A model generated the notes under the pieces. It was given only the letters and a program-made list of their open reading frames with translations, did not search any database and was not told where the DNA came from. Positions 22,637-34,900 of a stretch of DNA of 64,000 bases are shown here, piece by piece (the first letter of the stretch is position 1; each line of letters opens with the position of its first letter). This stretch comes from Anthoceros angustus (taxonomy: Eukaryota > Streptophyta > Anthocerotopsida > Anthocerotales > Anthocerotaceae): NCBI GenBank assembly GCA_010909165.1, contig MU008158.1, positions 2,133,478 through 2,197,477 of the forward strand, in the 5' to 3' direction. Position numbers and translations under genes: made by a program.

Positions 22637-25081
22637 CTACCACATATTACGGAACAATGGTGTCCACTCGTCCAGCAAGCTCCACGAAAGTGGGCTGTTT
22701 CTTCTTAGATGGCAGCTTCCAAGTACTACTTCTTTCCCAAAAGCAAGCTTCCTTTTCAAAATTGTTATCCGGTTATATTGTCTTGGTAGTGTTGGAAGCA
22801 TGGTGTTACTTACTGCACCAGCTCCCATGCCCTCTAGTTGTCTGATCATTTGCTGGAATAAGCCCTTCGCGTGCTGCTCAAGAAAAGGCCACTTTTCCAA
22901 AACAAGTGTCAACTGCTGGCACAAAGCTTCCAAACTTGGAGACGTCTCCAATCTACCTATTGTGCACACGTTTGCTTGCTCAAGAACGAGAATACCAGTC
23001 TCACCTTGGCTACTTGTCCCCAAGCCACCGTCATGTGGGAGGAAATTCTCCCACATGGAAGTGTCCTCTTCATTACTGGGCAGAATGCTGTGTTGGAACT
23101 CAGTTTGAGCAACTGCAACCTCGGAATACCTAACAACCAGCTTTTGAGTGGGGACTACCTTGTCCATGAGCAACATAACCTTGAGCTGGTGTTTGCACAT
23201 GAAACCTCGCGTCCCTTGCTTACATGTACAATAACCCCAAGGGGTTCCAGCACCACTCACAATATATCTACGTGCTTTCCCATTGTCCTGACTATTGACA
23301 TAAGCAATATTTGGAGAGTCTAGAGTTGGTAAGACCACATGGCTATCTAATATGGCTGTTGCTTTTTGGAGAGCACTCCGCACAATGTCCTCTTGCTTGG
23401 AATTTCGAAGCATGCCAACTGCCTTACACTGGGCTACATACCAAAAGTGCCTGTTAACCTCTTCGAACAAAATATGCAGCAGCCAATCCAATCGCCGATT
23501 ACGAAGGGTTTTCTTGGAGAGCAAACATCTGTACTTCAGATGTTTGTGATATGCTTCTATGGACGAGTTGCAGTCTTGTCCGGCATGTGGAATTGTCCTA
23601 ACCGCTTTAATCCACTGTAGCATGTTAGAACCCCACTGGTCTTTAAAATACTTCACAAAGCGCTAGCGAGACTCACGGAAGGTAGCATAAAATAGTTCAA
23701 GTCTTTGGCATGCTTGGTTTACCTCTACCCGACATCAATGTCCATATGCATGATGTCACCTAAGGATTTCATAATTGCATGCACGGTGTGGTGCCTTCAC
23801 CTTTTTAGCAATTGCGGCCAAGCCCTCCGAACATGCCATAGACACAAGAAAACCAGTACGTTACTTCCAAACACAGCCTTGATGCCATTAATTTCCGCCA
23901 TACAATCGTCTACCAGAAAAGCGGTCGGTTGCCAATCTGCCCTATGTAGCAGCATCCTTGCTCGTAAGCATTCCAGCCACTGTGAAATATTGGCTGCCGT
24001 AGCCTTGCTGGTAATCACCCAAGCGACAAGGATACCGTTAAAATGATCGTCAAAAACCAACAGAGTGAATAGCTGGAACTTCCACTTATTGGTGCCAAAT
24101 GTGGCATCCATAGATATCACTGACTTGTGACCCCAACGCAACATGGATCAGAATCGAAAACTGCTTTTGGATGCCTAACATGAAATCCTTGGCATGCTGT
24201 TCTTCTCCCGGCAAAGGAAAAAATACCTCCTCCCTATGGACATCCATCCACAACTTGACACTCACCTCATCGTTTACATGGAATCGCCACACCCTGGACT
24301 CCAACTCTGCCTGCAAATTTCTTATGTCTCTAGGCAGCAAAAAATCATCCCGCTCAAGGACTGCTTGCAAATCACTATGCTTCCTTAAAAACACCTCAGA
24401 CTCATGGTCAATTAGGATCTGAAAAGCAGTCGTCTTTCGTAGCAACTTATACTTCACCCACTCCTTCTTAGCTGTGGACAGGTAAGGAGCAAGGGTACAA
24501 TTTGAAGCTGAATCACTCGCTAGCAAACCATGACAATACTCTCCCGTTGAATTAATGTGCTCCCTTTGATGTAGTCTCAGTTCAGCAACCTCAGGAAACA
24601 TCTCCAGTGTTACAAACAACAAAAACTGGCACCCACGTTTCTTGCTTTCTCCACAGGCAATCTTGGAGCGCCTGCTCCCTTTGCCTAACTTCGGCTTGTT
24701 AGTGATGTCCGCACAAACTGCAGAATCCAGAGGAGTTTGCTTTCGGTAGCCATAAGCACAGGCAAACTTGATGTAGTGCCGAGGAGTGGTAGATGAAATT
24801 CCTCTTTGCCTCACACCAGATCTGGTCCAAACATTGGCCCTTATCAATTTGGTGGGGAAGAACGTCGACTTCTCTTCGCCAGCAATGAAATCTGGGTACC
24901 TCGTCCAGGGAATGTAACAACGTTTCACACGAGTCACCGTCTGCCGGACAAGATGCTCACCATCCTGCCAATTCAATGTCTCCTTACAAAAAAGACCGGG
25001 ACCCGGATTCTGCACTTCAAAAGGGCAAGGTTGAGGCAGGATGGGGGCACCCACAGGCCTTCTCGGAATTGATTCATCCAT
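22637..25081 (-). pseudogene. MULE transposase (DDE domain plus SWIM zinc finger), frame interrupted
   Basis: Three reading blocks. 25081-24086 holds the N-terminal region, including a basic Cys-containing part. 24144-23797 contains the catalytic core with SMDATFGTNKW, the second Asp in FLVDDCMAEI and LCLWHVRRAWPQL. 23656-22637 contains a SWIM finger (GYCTCKQGTRGFMCKH). The first two blocks overlap in different frames near 24130, where the second frame is closed upstream by a stop, so a single-base change has broken the gene there. The gap at 23657-23796 could be an intron or another break. The family is that of MULE/FAR1-type transposases. Probably no longer autonomous. Confidence 0.85.
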
Positions 25082-25105
25082 AAAATCTACGAGATTGTCT
25101 TCTCT

Positions 25106-25388
25106 GCAAGTTCGGTCACGGCCAGCTATGGAGCCTGGCCTCGCGAGCGCGCGGGATGAGTTCGCACTTCTTCAAACTAAAGACGGGTGTAGAAATACGT
25201 AGACATATGAGTATAATACAGAGTACATACGATATAGCTATAGAAGATGTGGCGCGCGAAATCTGTCATGAGCAGGAGAGTAGATGAAAGCATGGCATGA
25301 CCGCTGCGATGTGACATGCTCACCATGGTGAGTTGGCGCTTTGGTTTCCGTGCTCGCATTAAGAGCACAGTGACCATTAGCGCCTGCG
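25106..25388. repeat. MULE right terminal inverted repeat
   Basis: Complement of 21475-21775. It ends in the flanking 9-bp GCCCTCCAA at 25389-25397. Confidence 0.9.
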
Positions 25389-25430
25389 GCCCTCCAACCA
25401 CTCCATACCTAAGATCACATCACGTTCCTC

Positions 25431-25905
25431 CTATAGAGGAGTCACTGTACAAGTAATTACATATTGGAGTGACCCTAAGTGAAGGTGCAGGGGTTTACTC
25501 TGCGTACTAGGTGTAGCAGACTGCTCACCGTTGGCATAAGTGACAAACCCTAAGGACATCCCCGCATCTAAGTCATTCTGCTTAGCAAATCTCAAAGCCA
25601 TAAAGTTGCATCTTGCACCATAGTCTATTAACACTCGAGATGGATGTTGGTTTACCTTTCCTAGCATCCTGAGTAACCCTCAAATCTTACGACCCTGCTG
25701 GGGATTGGAAGTACATTTCATGACTGCTCCCCCTGTAGCAGCCATGCCGGCTAGTTTCCCGGGCTCGGATACCTGCCTTAACTTTATTCACTTGAGCCCT
25801 ACGCACTTCTGGACAAAAGGGAGGACGCCCTCAAACTCTCCCCTCACGAGGAGGGCCCTTAAGGCAACTCCCTGCACAGTGCCCCCATTCCCCACTACTG
25901 AAACA
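25431..25905 (-). mobile_element. Decayed LTR-retrotransposon gag-pol remnant (zinc knuckle and retropepsin)
   Basis: On the minus strand, 25905-25864 encodes a CCHC-like knuckle in which the second Cys is Ser (CFSSGEWGHCAGSC). 25667-25431 encodes a retropepsin-like stretch (RVLIDYGARCNFMALRFAKQ), where the usual D-S/T-G-A is D-Y-G-A. The two pieces lie in different frames with stops between them. No LTRs were seen. A fragment of a Ty3/gypsy-type element that is clearly dead. Confidence 0.7.
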
Positions 25906-26074
25906 CCGGCCATGGAACTCCTGTACTTAATTAATGATAATTTTACTTATCTGAATAATTCATTAATGCAGAATTTAATGTTCCAAACTTTTAAATATAT
26001 TATGACTTCAAGCTAATTTTTTTCCAAAAAAATAAACAAATTTAAAATGTATGTATTACGACTTCAAGTAATAT

Positions 26075-26275
26075 TGTTTCGACTTCAAGCATACTTCAAG
26101 TAACTTGCTTGAAGTCGAAACAATCTTACCTGAAGTTGAACAATCTTGCTTGAAGTCCAAATAATCTTGAAGTTTGCCTGAAGTGGAAACAATCTTGTTC
26201 GAGCAAGGTTGTTCCCACTTCAGGCAAACTTGTTCCAACTTCAAGAAAGATTGTTTCAACTTCGAGCAACATTAG
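26075..26275. repeat. Imperfect foldback made of ACTTCAAG/CTTGAAGT units
   Basis: The first half carries CTTGAAGT-type words (for example 26107-26190), the second half ACTTCAAG and CACTTCAGGCAAACTTG (26216-26260). The two can pair as an imperfect hairpin centred near 26205. TTGCCTGAAGTGG and CCACTTCAGGCAA are exact complements across the centre. Confidence 0.65.
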
Positions 26276-26448
26276 AACCGGTTGATTAGATCTTCCAAGC
26301 TTATAAAAGAATTGCAGCCTCAAGCAATGTCATTCATTCTATTTGCTTAGCCTATACAAATCGACGGGTCTATCATTCTTTCAAAGTACACATATATAGT
26401 ATAAAATTAATAACTAATTGTTTTTTGGATTAAGAAGGGGACTTGGCC

Positions 26449-27404
26449 ATGGAGAAGGTCAACAAAGATCTAGAGATTGTCTTCGGCCGCCATGGTCTTG
26501 TAATTCATGATCGTGCCAATGCACAAGCTTCACCAAGCGATAATTTCGAACGACTTCTTAAAGTTCTTGAAGAAGGTCAGTCCGTCGATATCGGCATGAT
26601 TTTCGGACGTAATGAAACATCTCAAGTTCTTGAAGAGGGTGACAACGTCCAAATTAACGAGGCATCGGATGATGGAACATCTCAAGTTCGTAAAGAAGGT
26701 TATAGTGTCCAAAAGGATGTGGCACTTGATGGACCACCTCATTGTCCAAAGGATGATCATCCTCGTAAGTCTGCATCAACAAGACTTCATTATGTGAATT
26801 CCATCATGAACCTGGATTTTAAACTTCTCTGAAACAATTATTCAAATCCATAGGATTTAGCAATATTATATTCGTAAATTTGATGTGTTGGCTTTTACAA
26901 TAAAAAAAGTTGTAGTAGTTGAAAGTGTTTTTTTATGTAGGCACAAAAGAGGAACAAGAAAAGTCACTAAAGGCCAACAATGTTAAAGGACGACCTACCC
27001 AAGAGTGCGGAGAAGATAACAAAGCTGAAGGTGATGAAGGACGATCTATGGAAGAGTCCAAGAGAGAAGATAACAAAGCCAAATATGTTGAAGGACGACC
27101 TATCGAAGAGTCAAAGAGAGAAGATAATAAAGCCGAAGATATTGGAGAACAACTTGTTGAAGAGTTCAAGAGTGAAGATAACAAAGCCCAACATGTTGAA
27201 GTCCGACCTATAAAAGAGTCAAAAGAGAAAATAACAAAGCCAAAGATGTTACATGACGACCTATCGAAGAGTTCAAAAGAGAAGATAACAAAGCCGAAGA
27301 TGTTGAAAGGGGACCTATCGAAGAGTCCAAAGGAGAAGAAATCAAAACCAAAGATGTCGAAGGACAACATATCGAAGAGTCTAAAAGAGAAGTTAACGTT
27401 GTAA
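26449..27404 (+). CDS. Two-exon gene for an 18-residue-repeat, Lys/Glu-rich protein, unknown function
   Basis: Not recognised as a known family. Exon 1 (26449-26764) starts MEKVNKDLEIVFGRHGLV and holds three loose ~22-residue repeats (TSQVLEEGDNVQINE, TSQVRKEGYSVQKDV). A GTAAGT donor at 26765 and the acceptor ending at 26940 join it in phase (1 plus 2 bases) to exon 2. Exon 2 carries about seven 54-bp units encoding EDNKAKYVEGRPIEESKR-like repeats. After the unit near 27210 a one-base loss changes the frame, and the repeats continue as KITKPKMLKGDLSKSPKE. Both frames are open. A second GTAAGT lies at 27400, and a copy of the exon 2 beginning recurs after an acceptor at about 27753. Composition is AT-rich and highly charged; no signal peptide or membrane segment. 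Confidence 0.5.
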
Positions 27405-28242
27405 GTGCTAAATTTTGCATGCTGAATTTACAATCATAAAGTTCTAGTCATGGTTGAAAGTGTTTTTTTTAAGTCGCAAATTTTTTTCTTATAAATTACC
27501 AAAAAACTATTGTCTTATAATTCACCAATAGAAAAGTGTTATAATTCAAAAACAAATCTTAAAATTGGTTGAAAATAGTTTTTTCTTATAAATCGTAAAA
27601 GATTAGTGTTTTCTTATAATTCATCAATAAAATTATGTTTATTTTAATTCACAAAAAATATTTTTTATAACTCACTAAAAATAGTCTTCTTATAATTTTC
27701 GAAAAATATCATTTTTTATTATTTTTCAAAAAATAAATATTTTCTTATATAGGCGCAGAGGTAGAATGAAAAATGTCACTACAAACTGAACATGTTAAAG
27801 GACGACCGACCCATTCAAGGATCTGTCCATTGCCCAGGGATGGACTTTAGGATTTACTGTCCACCGTCCATTGGCTAGGGATAGACTTATGTGCAGAATC
27901 TCGGTCCAGGAGTTTCCTTTGCCTAATAAGGAAAGCACGAGAAAGGTACACGAGGGCTTCCATTTTCCGTTGTGCGAGCCTCACACTCTTCCCAATTTAC
28001 AAATCTACACACACTGTGGATGCGATGGGTTTGAAGGGAAGTGCTATGCTGGTAGTGGCGGCAGCCATGAACCTGCCCCGGGGATCGGCACTATAGCTAC
28101 TGCACAAGCCAACGACAGGTTTCTTTCCAGCTAGTTCTCCCAGGTGCAAGTCGACGGCAGGCTCCTGTATTAATGAACCGTGCTTGGGGAGAACCGATAA
28201 AAAATGTTATAAAACAAACAATTCTCAGCTCAGATGTCATCT
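27405..28242. other. AT-rich spacer and diverged exon copy before the tRNA
   Basis: 27430-27750 is very AT-rich with repeated TTCTTATAATTCA-like words. 27754-27815 repeats the start of exon 2 of the preceding gene (GTTAAAGGACGACC at its end), then the similarity stops. The open frame at 27871-28134 has no recognisable domain. Confidence 0.6.
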
Positions 28243-28247
28243 GCGGG

Positions 28248-28290
<43 letters not shown>

Positions 28291-28315
28291 GCGTGTTCGA
28301 TCCACGCTCACCGCA
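28243..28315 (+). tRNA. tRNA-Phe (GAA)
   Basis: A 73-base tRNA. The acceptor stem GCGGGGA pairs with the 3' end, the A box is TAGCTCAGTTGG, the B box is GTTCGATCC, and the anticodon GAA is at 28276-28278 in the loop CTGAAGA. There is no intron and no encoded CCA, as expected for a nuclear gene. It matches the plant nuclear tRNA-Phe type. Confidence 0.97.
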
Positions 28316-28326
28316 CTGTCTGAACC

Positions 28327-28330
28327 TTTT
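28327..28330 (+). terminator. Pol III terminator of tRNA-Phe
   Basis: TTTT 12 bases after the tRNA 3' end, the standard RNA polymerase III stop signal. Confidence 0.7.
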
Positions 28331-28374
28331 GGGCCATATTGAGCCAATATCTTCGGCTTTATTATATATGCCAA

Positions 28375-28499
28375 GGTGAGTGAATGTGCCATATATTTAC
28401 CAAGGATATGAGTGAATATGAGTGGATATTGGCCAAGGATCTGAGTGAATATGAGTGGATATTGGCCAAGGTGAGTGAATGTGCCATATATTTACAAGT
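28375..28499. repeat. Tandem repeats including an inverted copy of a POLA1 splice-site segment
   Basis: GTGAGTGAATGTGCCATATA occurs at 28375 and again at 28471, around two copies of an ATGAGTGGATATTGGCCAAG unit. The 32 bp at 28468-28499 are the exact reverse complement of 30217-30248, which is the end of POLA1 exon 26 plus the start of the following intron. Confidence 0.85.
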
Positions 28500-28787
28500 C
28501 TTGTGCGCTTGCGCTTCTCAGGTCTTTTTTCACAGACAAAAATAGAGTCTGAAATGTTAACACTAAAATGTTCGAAGTGGAAAGGGTTAAAGGGTTAAAT
28601 CTGATCGACAAGACAGTCAGACGGGTTCGCGCCTGCTACAAAATAAGCGAAAAGGTGAACTAACCATTGCGGCATACTTTCGCCGCTCTTCAAATCTCCA
28701 TTTTTGGCTTCAGAGATTTTAGGAACCGTATCCTTCTGTGGCGTCAGAAATTTTAGGTCCCGTATCCATTGTTGGATTTTAGATACC

Positions 28788-28865
28788 GGCGTCGTCCACC
28801 TCTGTATATACAGAGTATAAACAGCGGGGGACTACGCCACTGTATATACAGAGGTGGACGACGCC
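28788..28865. repeat. Perfect 26-bp inverted repeat (hairpin)
   Basis: Arms 28788-28813 and 28840-28865 (GGCGTCGTCCACCTCTGTAT... and its complement) are exactly complementary, separated by a 26-base loop. It lies between the tRNA and the 3' end of POLA1. Confidence 0.95.
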
Positions 28866-28966
28866 GTCATAGTACCGGGCCAAACAAACATTGTTCAGTA
28901 CTACCTACGCAGCCCGAGAGCGTATATGGTTGCAAATTCAGCGACAAGACCAGTTCTCAAACCCGC

Positions 28967-31900
28967 TCACATCGAGGAGACGCAGAGTGCGTCCATCTGA
29001 ACCCATCTGTAGGCACACCGATCGCGGATGCTCACCATCACGTCAGCGGCATCGACTAGAGCATCCAAAACAGTCGAGAGCTGGGTTTTCACTGCCATTT
29101 GAGCTTCCTCGTCCTCTATCTGTCAAGAACCCAACCGGAACGAATGTCATGAAAAGTAAAAATAAATCTGTCAAAAACAGAAACAAAGCGCGCTCGCACA
29201 GGCGACCTTCTCCATTGCCCGAGGGATGTCCAACAAGCGACAGAAGTGGGTAAGTTGGTTGTACAAGTCCGCCTCTGTGTACTGTCAGCACAAGAGCACC
29301 GCTTATCAGAGGACATGGTTTGCACTATAATTGGGGACTAGCTCGAAGTTCACGTCGATGCCGAGGACAAGTTCAAGCGAAAGCTGAAGTGATGTAAGCC
29401 TACCTGACGTGCGAGGTGTCCATTGCATCGTGGATAGTTGGGACAAACGGTGCCTCTGTCAGCATCCCCCGACACTCGCAATGCAATATTCCGCGTCATA
29501 TGTCCACATATCTCCTCGTCACACTGGAATGAACCAAGTTAGATGTGAAAGCAGGACGCATGAGCAGCACAATGTTGGAGAACGAAAGAGCTGGAATGGA
29601 AGGCTTCCGTTGCAAACCATCATCCATCCTTCATAGTAGCGTGTGACGAAGTCCTCTGCCCGCTGTTTCACCTAGCAGAGTTTTACCAGCAGGAAGGTGT
29701 GAGGTGCTAAAGAGTGCGCGGGGGTGTAGGATACAGAAATGGCGCAGTAGGAACTGCTGTACCTGATTTGCAAGCCTTGCAGAGGCTTCCGTGTCCGCAC
29801 CACCATGGTGCCGACACCGTGGACAGCGGAATGGAGACTCACGGTGAGGAGACGAGGGCTCCGCGCTCCCAGACCGCTGTGAGGCAGACGCGATGATGCT
29901 GTCGACACCGGCGAAGTCGAAGCGCTGGCTGCATGGGCAGATCAGTTGGAGAGGTTCACAAGTTCGATACCTGTGCAGCGAGAGCGAGGTTAGTCTCCGC
30001 GGGAACCATGCGTAGAAAAAAAAATCGCCCTCTAGCCAGCACTATAGTGAGGGGTTAGAAATCTGTTAACCGGTCGTCATCATCCAGAATTGCACCAGAT
30101 GACACCAGCGCGTCGTCTCGATCGTTGGTGCTGGAGCTGTGTCTCTGCTGGAACTGCAGTATTGAAGCAAATACAGGAAGTTCGTCAGACTAGAGGCAGC
30201 CGACATAGACATTGCAACTTGTAAATATATGGCACATTCACTCACCTTTAACGGATCAAGGCCGAGACAGTCAGCAAGACGTCCTGAGTCCGTTCCTTCA
30301 ATCGGTGCACATAATCGCATGACAACAGGATGAATCTGGCGAAGAGCGAAGTACGCTTAGCCTCGACTGTTAGATCCGAGACACCTCACATACTCTGCAA
30401 GTTCACAAAATGATACACACCTGCTGCTGGATGTAGTAGTCAATATCAACAATCCAGTTTCCACTGTCTTGCTTTAGTTCGTCGGGATGCCTGGCTCTAT
30501 CTGCTATTCCAGACGATGAGCCTCCTCCAGAACCCTGTTGGAGGTGGCAGATCAGGCGACAGTCCAGGCAGTTGATAAATGAGGAGACACAAACCATGCA
30601 AGCAGCAGAAACAATACCTGCTCAACACAAATAATGTATGGTACAGTGTCCCCAACGAAACAGCCAATCCTATGCCCACTTAGTCTTCGCCTCAGAGCGA
30701 CCTGCCACAAGACAATGGGGAATATCAAATATATGGATGAGCTGAAATGCCATGTGAAAGTGGCACCTCACTTAAACGGCAAGGCAGAAGCATTGTCTCG
30801 TACTTGAACGTGAGGCTGGTTGCGTGCGTCTGGATATTCCTCTGGATTTTTAGTTAGAGTCTTCGTAATGATGTACTTGTCCAATTCTACCTGACCACTC
30901 CTCATTTCCTCTTGCAGCTACAAAACAGTCGTCACTCAGTAGGTTTAGAATCCTTGGCTTGCAGCGTGCATAGACAAACTTGTGCCATACGTGTGATGGG
31001 GCAAGCTGTAAAGGAATCACGAATCACAACATCAACGCATATCACGGGATCTAGAATTTTGAGAAGAAACAGTGGTGGCATAATCAAGATGTCACCTTTC
31101 GAAGTTGATTATGGATGCTCTCCACCACTTCTTCTCGCAGACTGGTGAGAGAGTTCCCACATTAGACCCTTTCAGCTCAAGAGGACCCATGACGAAAGGC
31201 CCACAGGGACAGAGAGACTCACCCTCCAGAAAGTATCTGCCCAAGACAGAAATTTCCGATCTCCTTGGATAACATACTCCAGTCACGCCGTACAATATCT
31301 AGTCCCTTCTGTTCGATGACCTGCGAGAGCAAAACAGGTGAGGTGGATAATCTGAAAGAGTTGAAGGAAATTGGCTCATACAAACTGACGACTGTTACCT
31401 CTCGGAAGGTTCCGTCCCCGGTTGGCACAACCTTAACTGCAGCATATTTCTTTTTCTTGAGCAGCAACATCCGCTTATACAAGCCATCCATGTCAATCTC
31501 CAACAGTCTATATTTCTTGTTAACCTGAGAAAGAAGAAGTCAGATTGAGCTAAGAGCACACGGTGCTTCTTAATTCTGACGTGGGATTTGGAACCCAGTC
31601 ATTGTACGTACTTCTTTGATGACCTTGACACCAATGTCTCGCGCAGCAACAGGGTCATCCAGCCCTGTGTGGATCATTATTGAGTCTGTATCTCCATAGA
31701 TAACCTGACCATTTTTCGTAGTACACGTCAAGTGCACGTTGCAGGCATCAAAATGAGTTCTTCCGAGTAAAAGACTGCAGGAGAGACGGACCTCAAAGTT
31801 AAGTGTGTTCTGCACGAGGTCCACTGTACTTTGCAGGATCTCCCTGCCCTGGGAAGTTATGAGCTCAGCTATCGGTTTTGCATAAAATCGCGAATTTGGG

Positions 31901-34900
31901 AACCCCAAGCACCCGTACATACTAAACAACAAACGAGAAGACTCATCAGCGTCAGCTAGGCAAGAAATATTCTGGGACTTGGAACAGGAAATGTAAATAG
32001 ACGAGCAGTGGGCTCAAATTCGAAGTTCTGACCTATTGGCAGTAAGCTTCAGTGCTTGCTGTTGAATATCCAACTGCTGATACTTCAGGTTGTCAGACGT
32101 GCGTTTCAGCCACTGCTTCACTTGCTTCCTCCTCTCTACCAGGCTTTTGAGAACCTAAGACCAACAAATCATACTTCATGTGCACAGAAATAATTGGCGG
32201 ACTGCCATCAACAGGAAACTAAAACGTTGCAGGCTATGTACCTGGGGTAAAACTCCAGGAGTGTCGCATGTTGGTAATGCAGGAATAGTATCCTCGTCAG
32301 ATCGTTCTACGGTTGTAAAACATACATTGTATTCCTGCAGGCTCAAAACATGGTCAGAAGGTTGCTCTAGGGCCTGAAAGGAGAAAAGAATCAAGAACAG
32401 CTGAATGGGAAGTGCTTGTGGAGTGAGGGCTCACTTGAATGATGGATGGGTACAGGCTATTGAAATCGAGAAGGAGGATGTACTTGTCATACAGACCCTT
32501 TTTGGGTTCCAGAACCAGTCCACCTGAATAAGCAGGGCCTTTTTTCCGCTTTCCAGGTGGCCCAGCAAGAGTCTCTTCATGGACATTTTCATCTCCAAAG
32601 ACCAGTTCTTCTCCATCATCGACTTCCAGGCTTGACAACTTCTTCCGCTTGACAGCAATTCGCTCTTTCTCGCGGAGAGTAAGTTTGTCAGGGACAATGA
32701 ACTTGCGGCTGTGAAACTCATGGAGCAGCAGATACTCAACTCTCTGTGCCCTTGCTCCCTGTCACACGAGGATTGTTAGTCTGTAATTTCTAGTTGAAAT
32801 CACTCAGAGAGCATCCCTCACCATCACCAGCAATGAGTTGGCGTTTTGCATAAAGGGAGCAAATAAAACATGAGCTGTATTCACCTGCAGAGTCTTCCCC
32901 CAGAGATTTCCACTGATGTTGGTTAGCTGCCTTGTCAATGGCAGCACATTCAAATGAAACATCAAACTCAACGAAAGCCAGGCATCAGTTTCCCCTGATT
33001 CAACCTGCAAAGGCAATACCCAGAGCGTCGTTAGTACCAGCCGTTCCAAAATGATATCAAGGCATGTTGCTTAACTCCTTGGCAAGCAGAGATCAACAAG
33101 TGATCTTGATGGCTGGAAGCAACATGGCTGCCCACCACACAGTTTTGCCCACCAGTTCAAATAAGGACGCCGATGTCTTGTACATAGATGGAATTTCAGA
33201 AGGTATAAGTTCCTTCCTCTCCCGACCTAGCTGGGTCTTGGAGAGCTGCGTTAGTGAATAGCTCACCTACATCAAACAGGGTGAAGAAAATTCAGTCCCT
33301 ACTGTCTTCACAAGTTGCTGGCACTAAGCAGTGTTAGAAACAGCCAGTTCCTACCTCTTTAACAAGGTCACGAGCAGCTAAGTAAGTATCACATAACAGC
33401 CGACCAGCAATGCACGCCATAGCTCCTGGACCAGCTCCTGCACCGAAGGTATTCCCACCTCCATTGAGTTTGGGCATCACAGAGCGTTTCAACCGGCCAA
33501 TTTTTGACCACATACTGCTGGGAACTTTACATGCCTGTTAGGTTTCAGAAACAAAGAGTCCATGAGAAATCATGAGACACCAGGGATGGAGAGTGATCAC
33601 TGACTGGGAAACCATATTGAACCATACAGGCCAACCAGTAGCTGAGTAGAAAAACTCCTACCTGAAGCCGGTGAAGGAGTACATCAAGGTCAAATCCAGA
33701 AATGTTGTGCCCCACCAAGATATCCGCATCTAGCTGGTGCAACTTGATCATTAAGTTGTTTAATAAAGCTCGTTCACTGATAGCAACATGAGAATTAGAT
33801 GTACTTCCAGGCTTTCCTATAGCACAGGATTTTTTCATTCACTTCCATTGGCAGCCTAGCAGGAACGATAGCTTTATACCTTCCTTCGCAGCTTAGGACA
33901 TTTGAGCCGGCTTTGGCATTGGTGGAAGTGACCTCTGATGTAAAGCCTAAAGGGAAAATGCCTCCATCAAGCTTTCGCACCACGCTGAAGTGATTAAGCA
34001 TCTTGTGGGTGTTCCAATGGCTTGATAACATCGGCACATCCACCTTCGAAGTCCAATTGCGTCCACGGACGGCTCGAGTTAGTCAGGTGACGAATTCTCA
34101 CTGAAGGCCGGAGAAAAATGAGAGAGACACACAAATGCTCTGCCAAGGACGGAACTGCAAAAGCCCGAGGCAACGACCAACCTGTACTTGGCGACAGTAA
34201 ACAACTGATGCTGCTGCCACCTCATTGACATTTTGCTTGTGATTCACCACAGTCTTGAGGTTGATGGCTGCAACAACTAGGGTAGGGATCGGTTGATTGA
34301 TTGTGTCCGAAACAGCTACAGTCAAATTCTTAGGGGAGTCGACAACCACCTCTAGCTTGCACCAGCTAACCTGCTTTCCAAACGATAAAGAGAAGAAAAG
34401 AGGAGGATTAGATCTCAGAGAGGACGGAGTATGGAAGCAATTCAACATGACTACAGGACAAACCAGACAGATTTGTAGAGCAGACACCTGAGAAGGGCTC
34501 GAACGAAACACAGGATTTGCGACGGACAGCCAGCATGGTCCTTTGATCTTTTTCTTAATTAACAGGAGTTCAAGGGCACTGCCGATAACAAATGTGAAGT
34601 TAGCTTCCGTCAACTTTACAACCACCGGGAAAAGCGAAGACCTGGGCTTCGCGAACAATGAACAACAACTTGTGGCAGAAAGGTGAACACACATTATGTT
34701 TCAGAGCTTGAACCTGGTCTGTGTCCCAAAGAGGCCAGAAAATGTCGTACCCTTCAAATCTGTTGGAAGGACTGTATCCTAAATCACACGATGTAGTGAC
34801 TCAGACACGTCAAATGCCCTTCTTGTAACCTCAACCACTGCAAGTAATTGTGTAAAAGGCAACGTTCCACAAACCTTGAAAGGGTAGCTTAGCTTTATGA

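Larger units (their letters stand above)
21475..25388. mobile_element. Mutator-like DNA transposon (MULE), 3.9 kb
   Basis: The element is bounded by ~300-bp terminal inverted repeats (21475-21775 and 25106-25388), whose outer ends read GC(C/A)AGGCGCTAATGGTCAC on the appropriate strands. The 9-bp sequence GCCCTCCAA flanks both sides (21466-21474 and 25389-25397), as expected for a Mutator target-site duplication. Inside are a minus-strand transposase with DDE-type and SWIM signatures and a plus-strand ORF (21842-22525) of different origin. The matching TSD indicates a recent, structurally complete insertion, although the transposase frame is interrupted. Confidence 0.93.
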
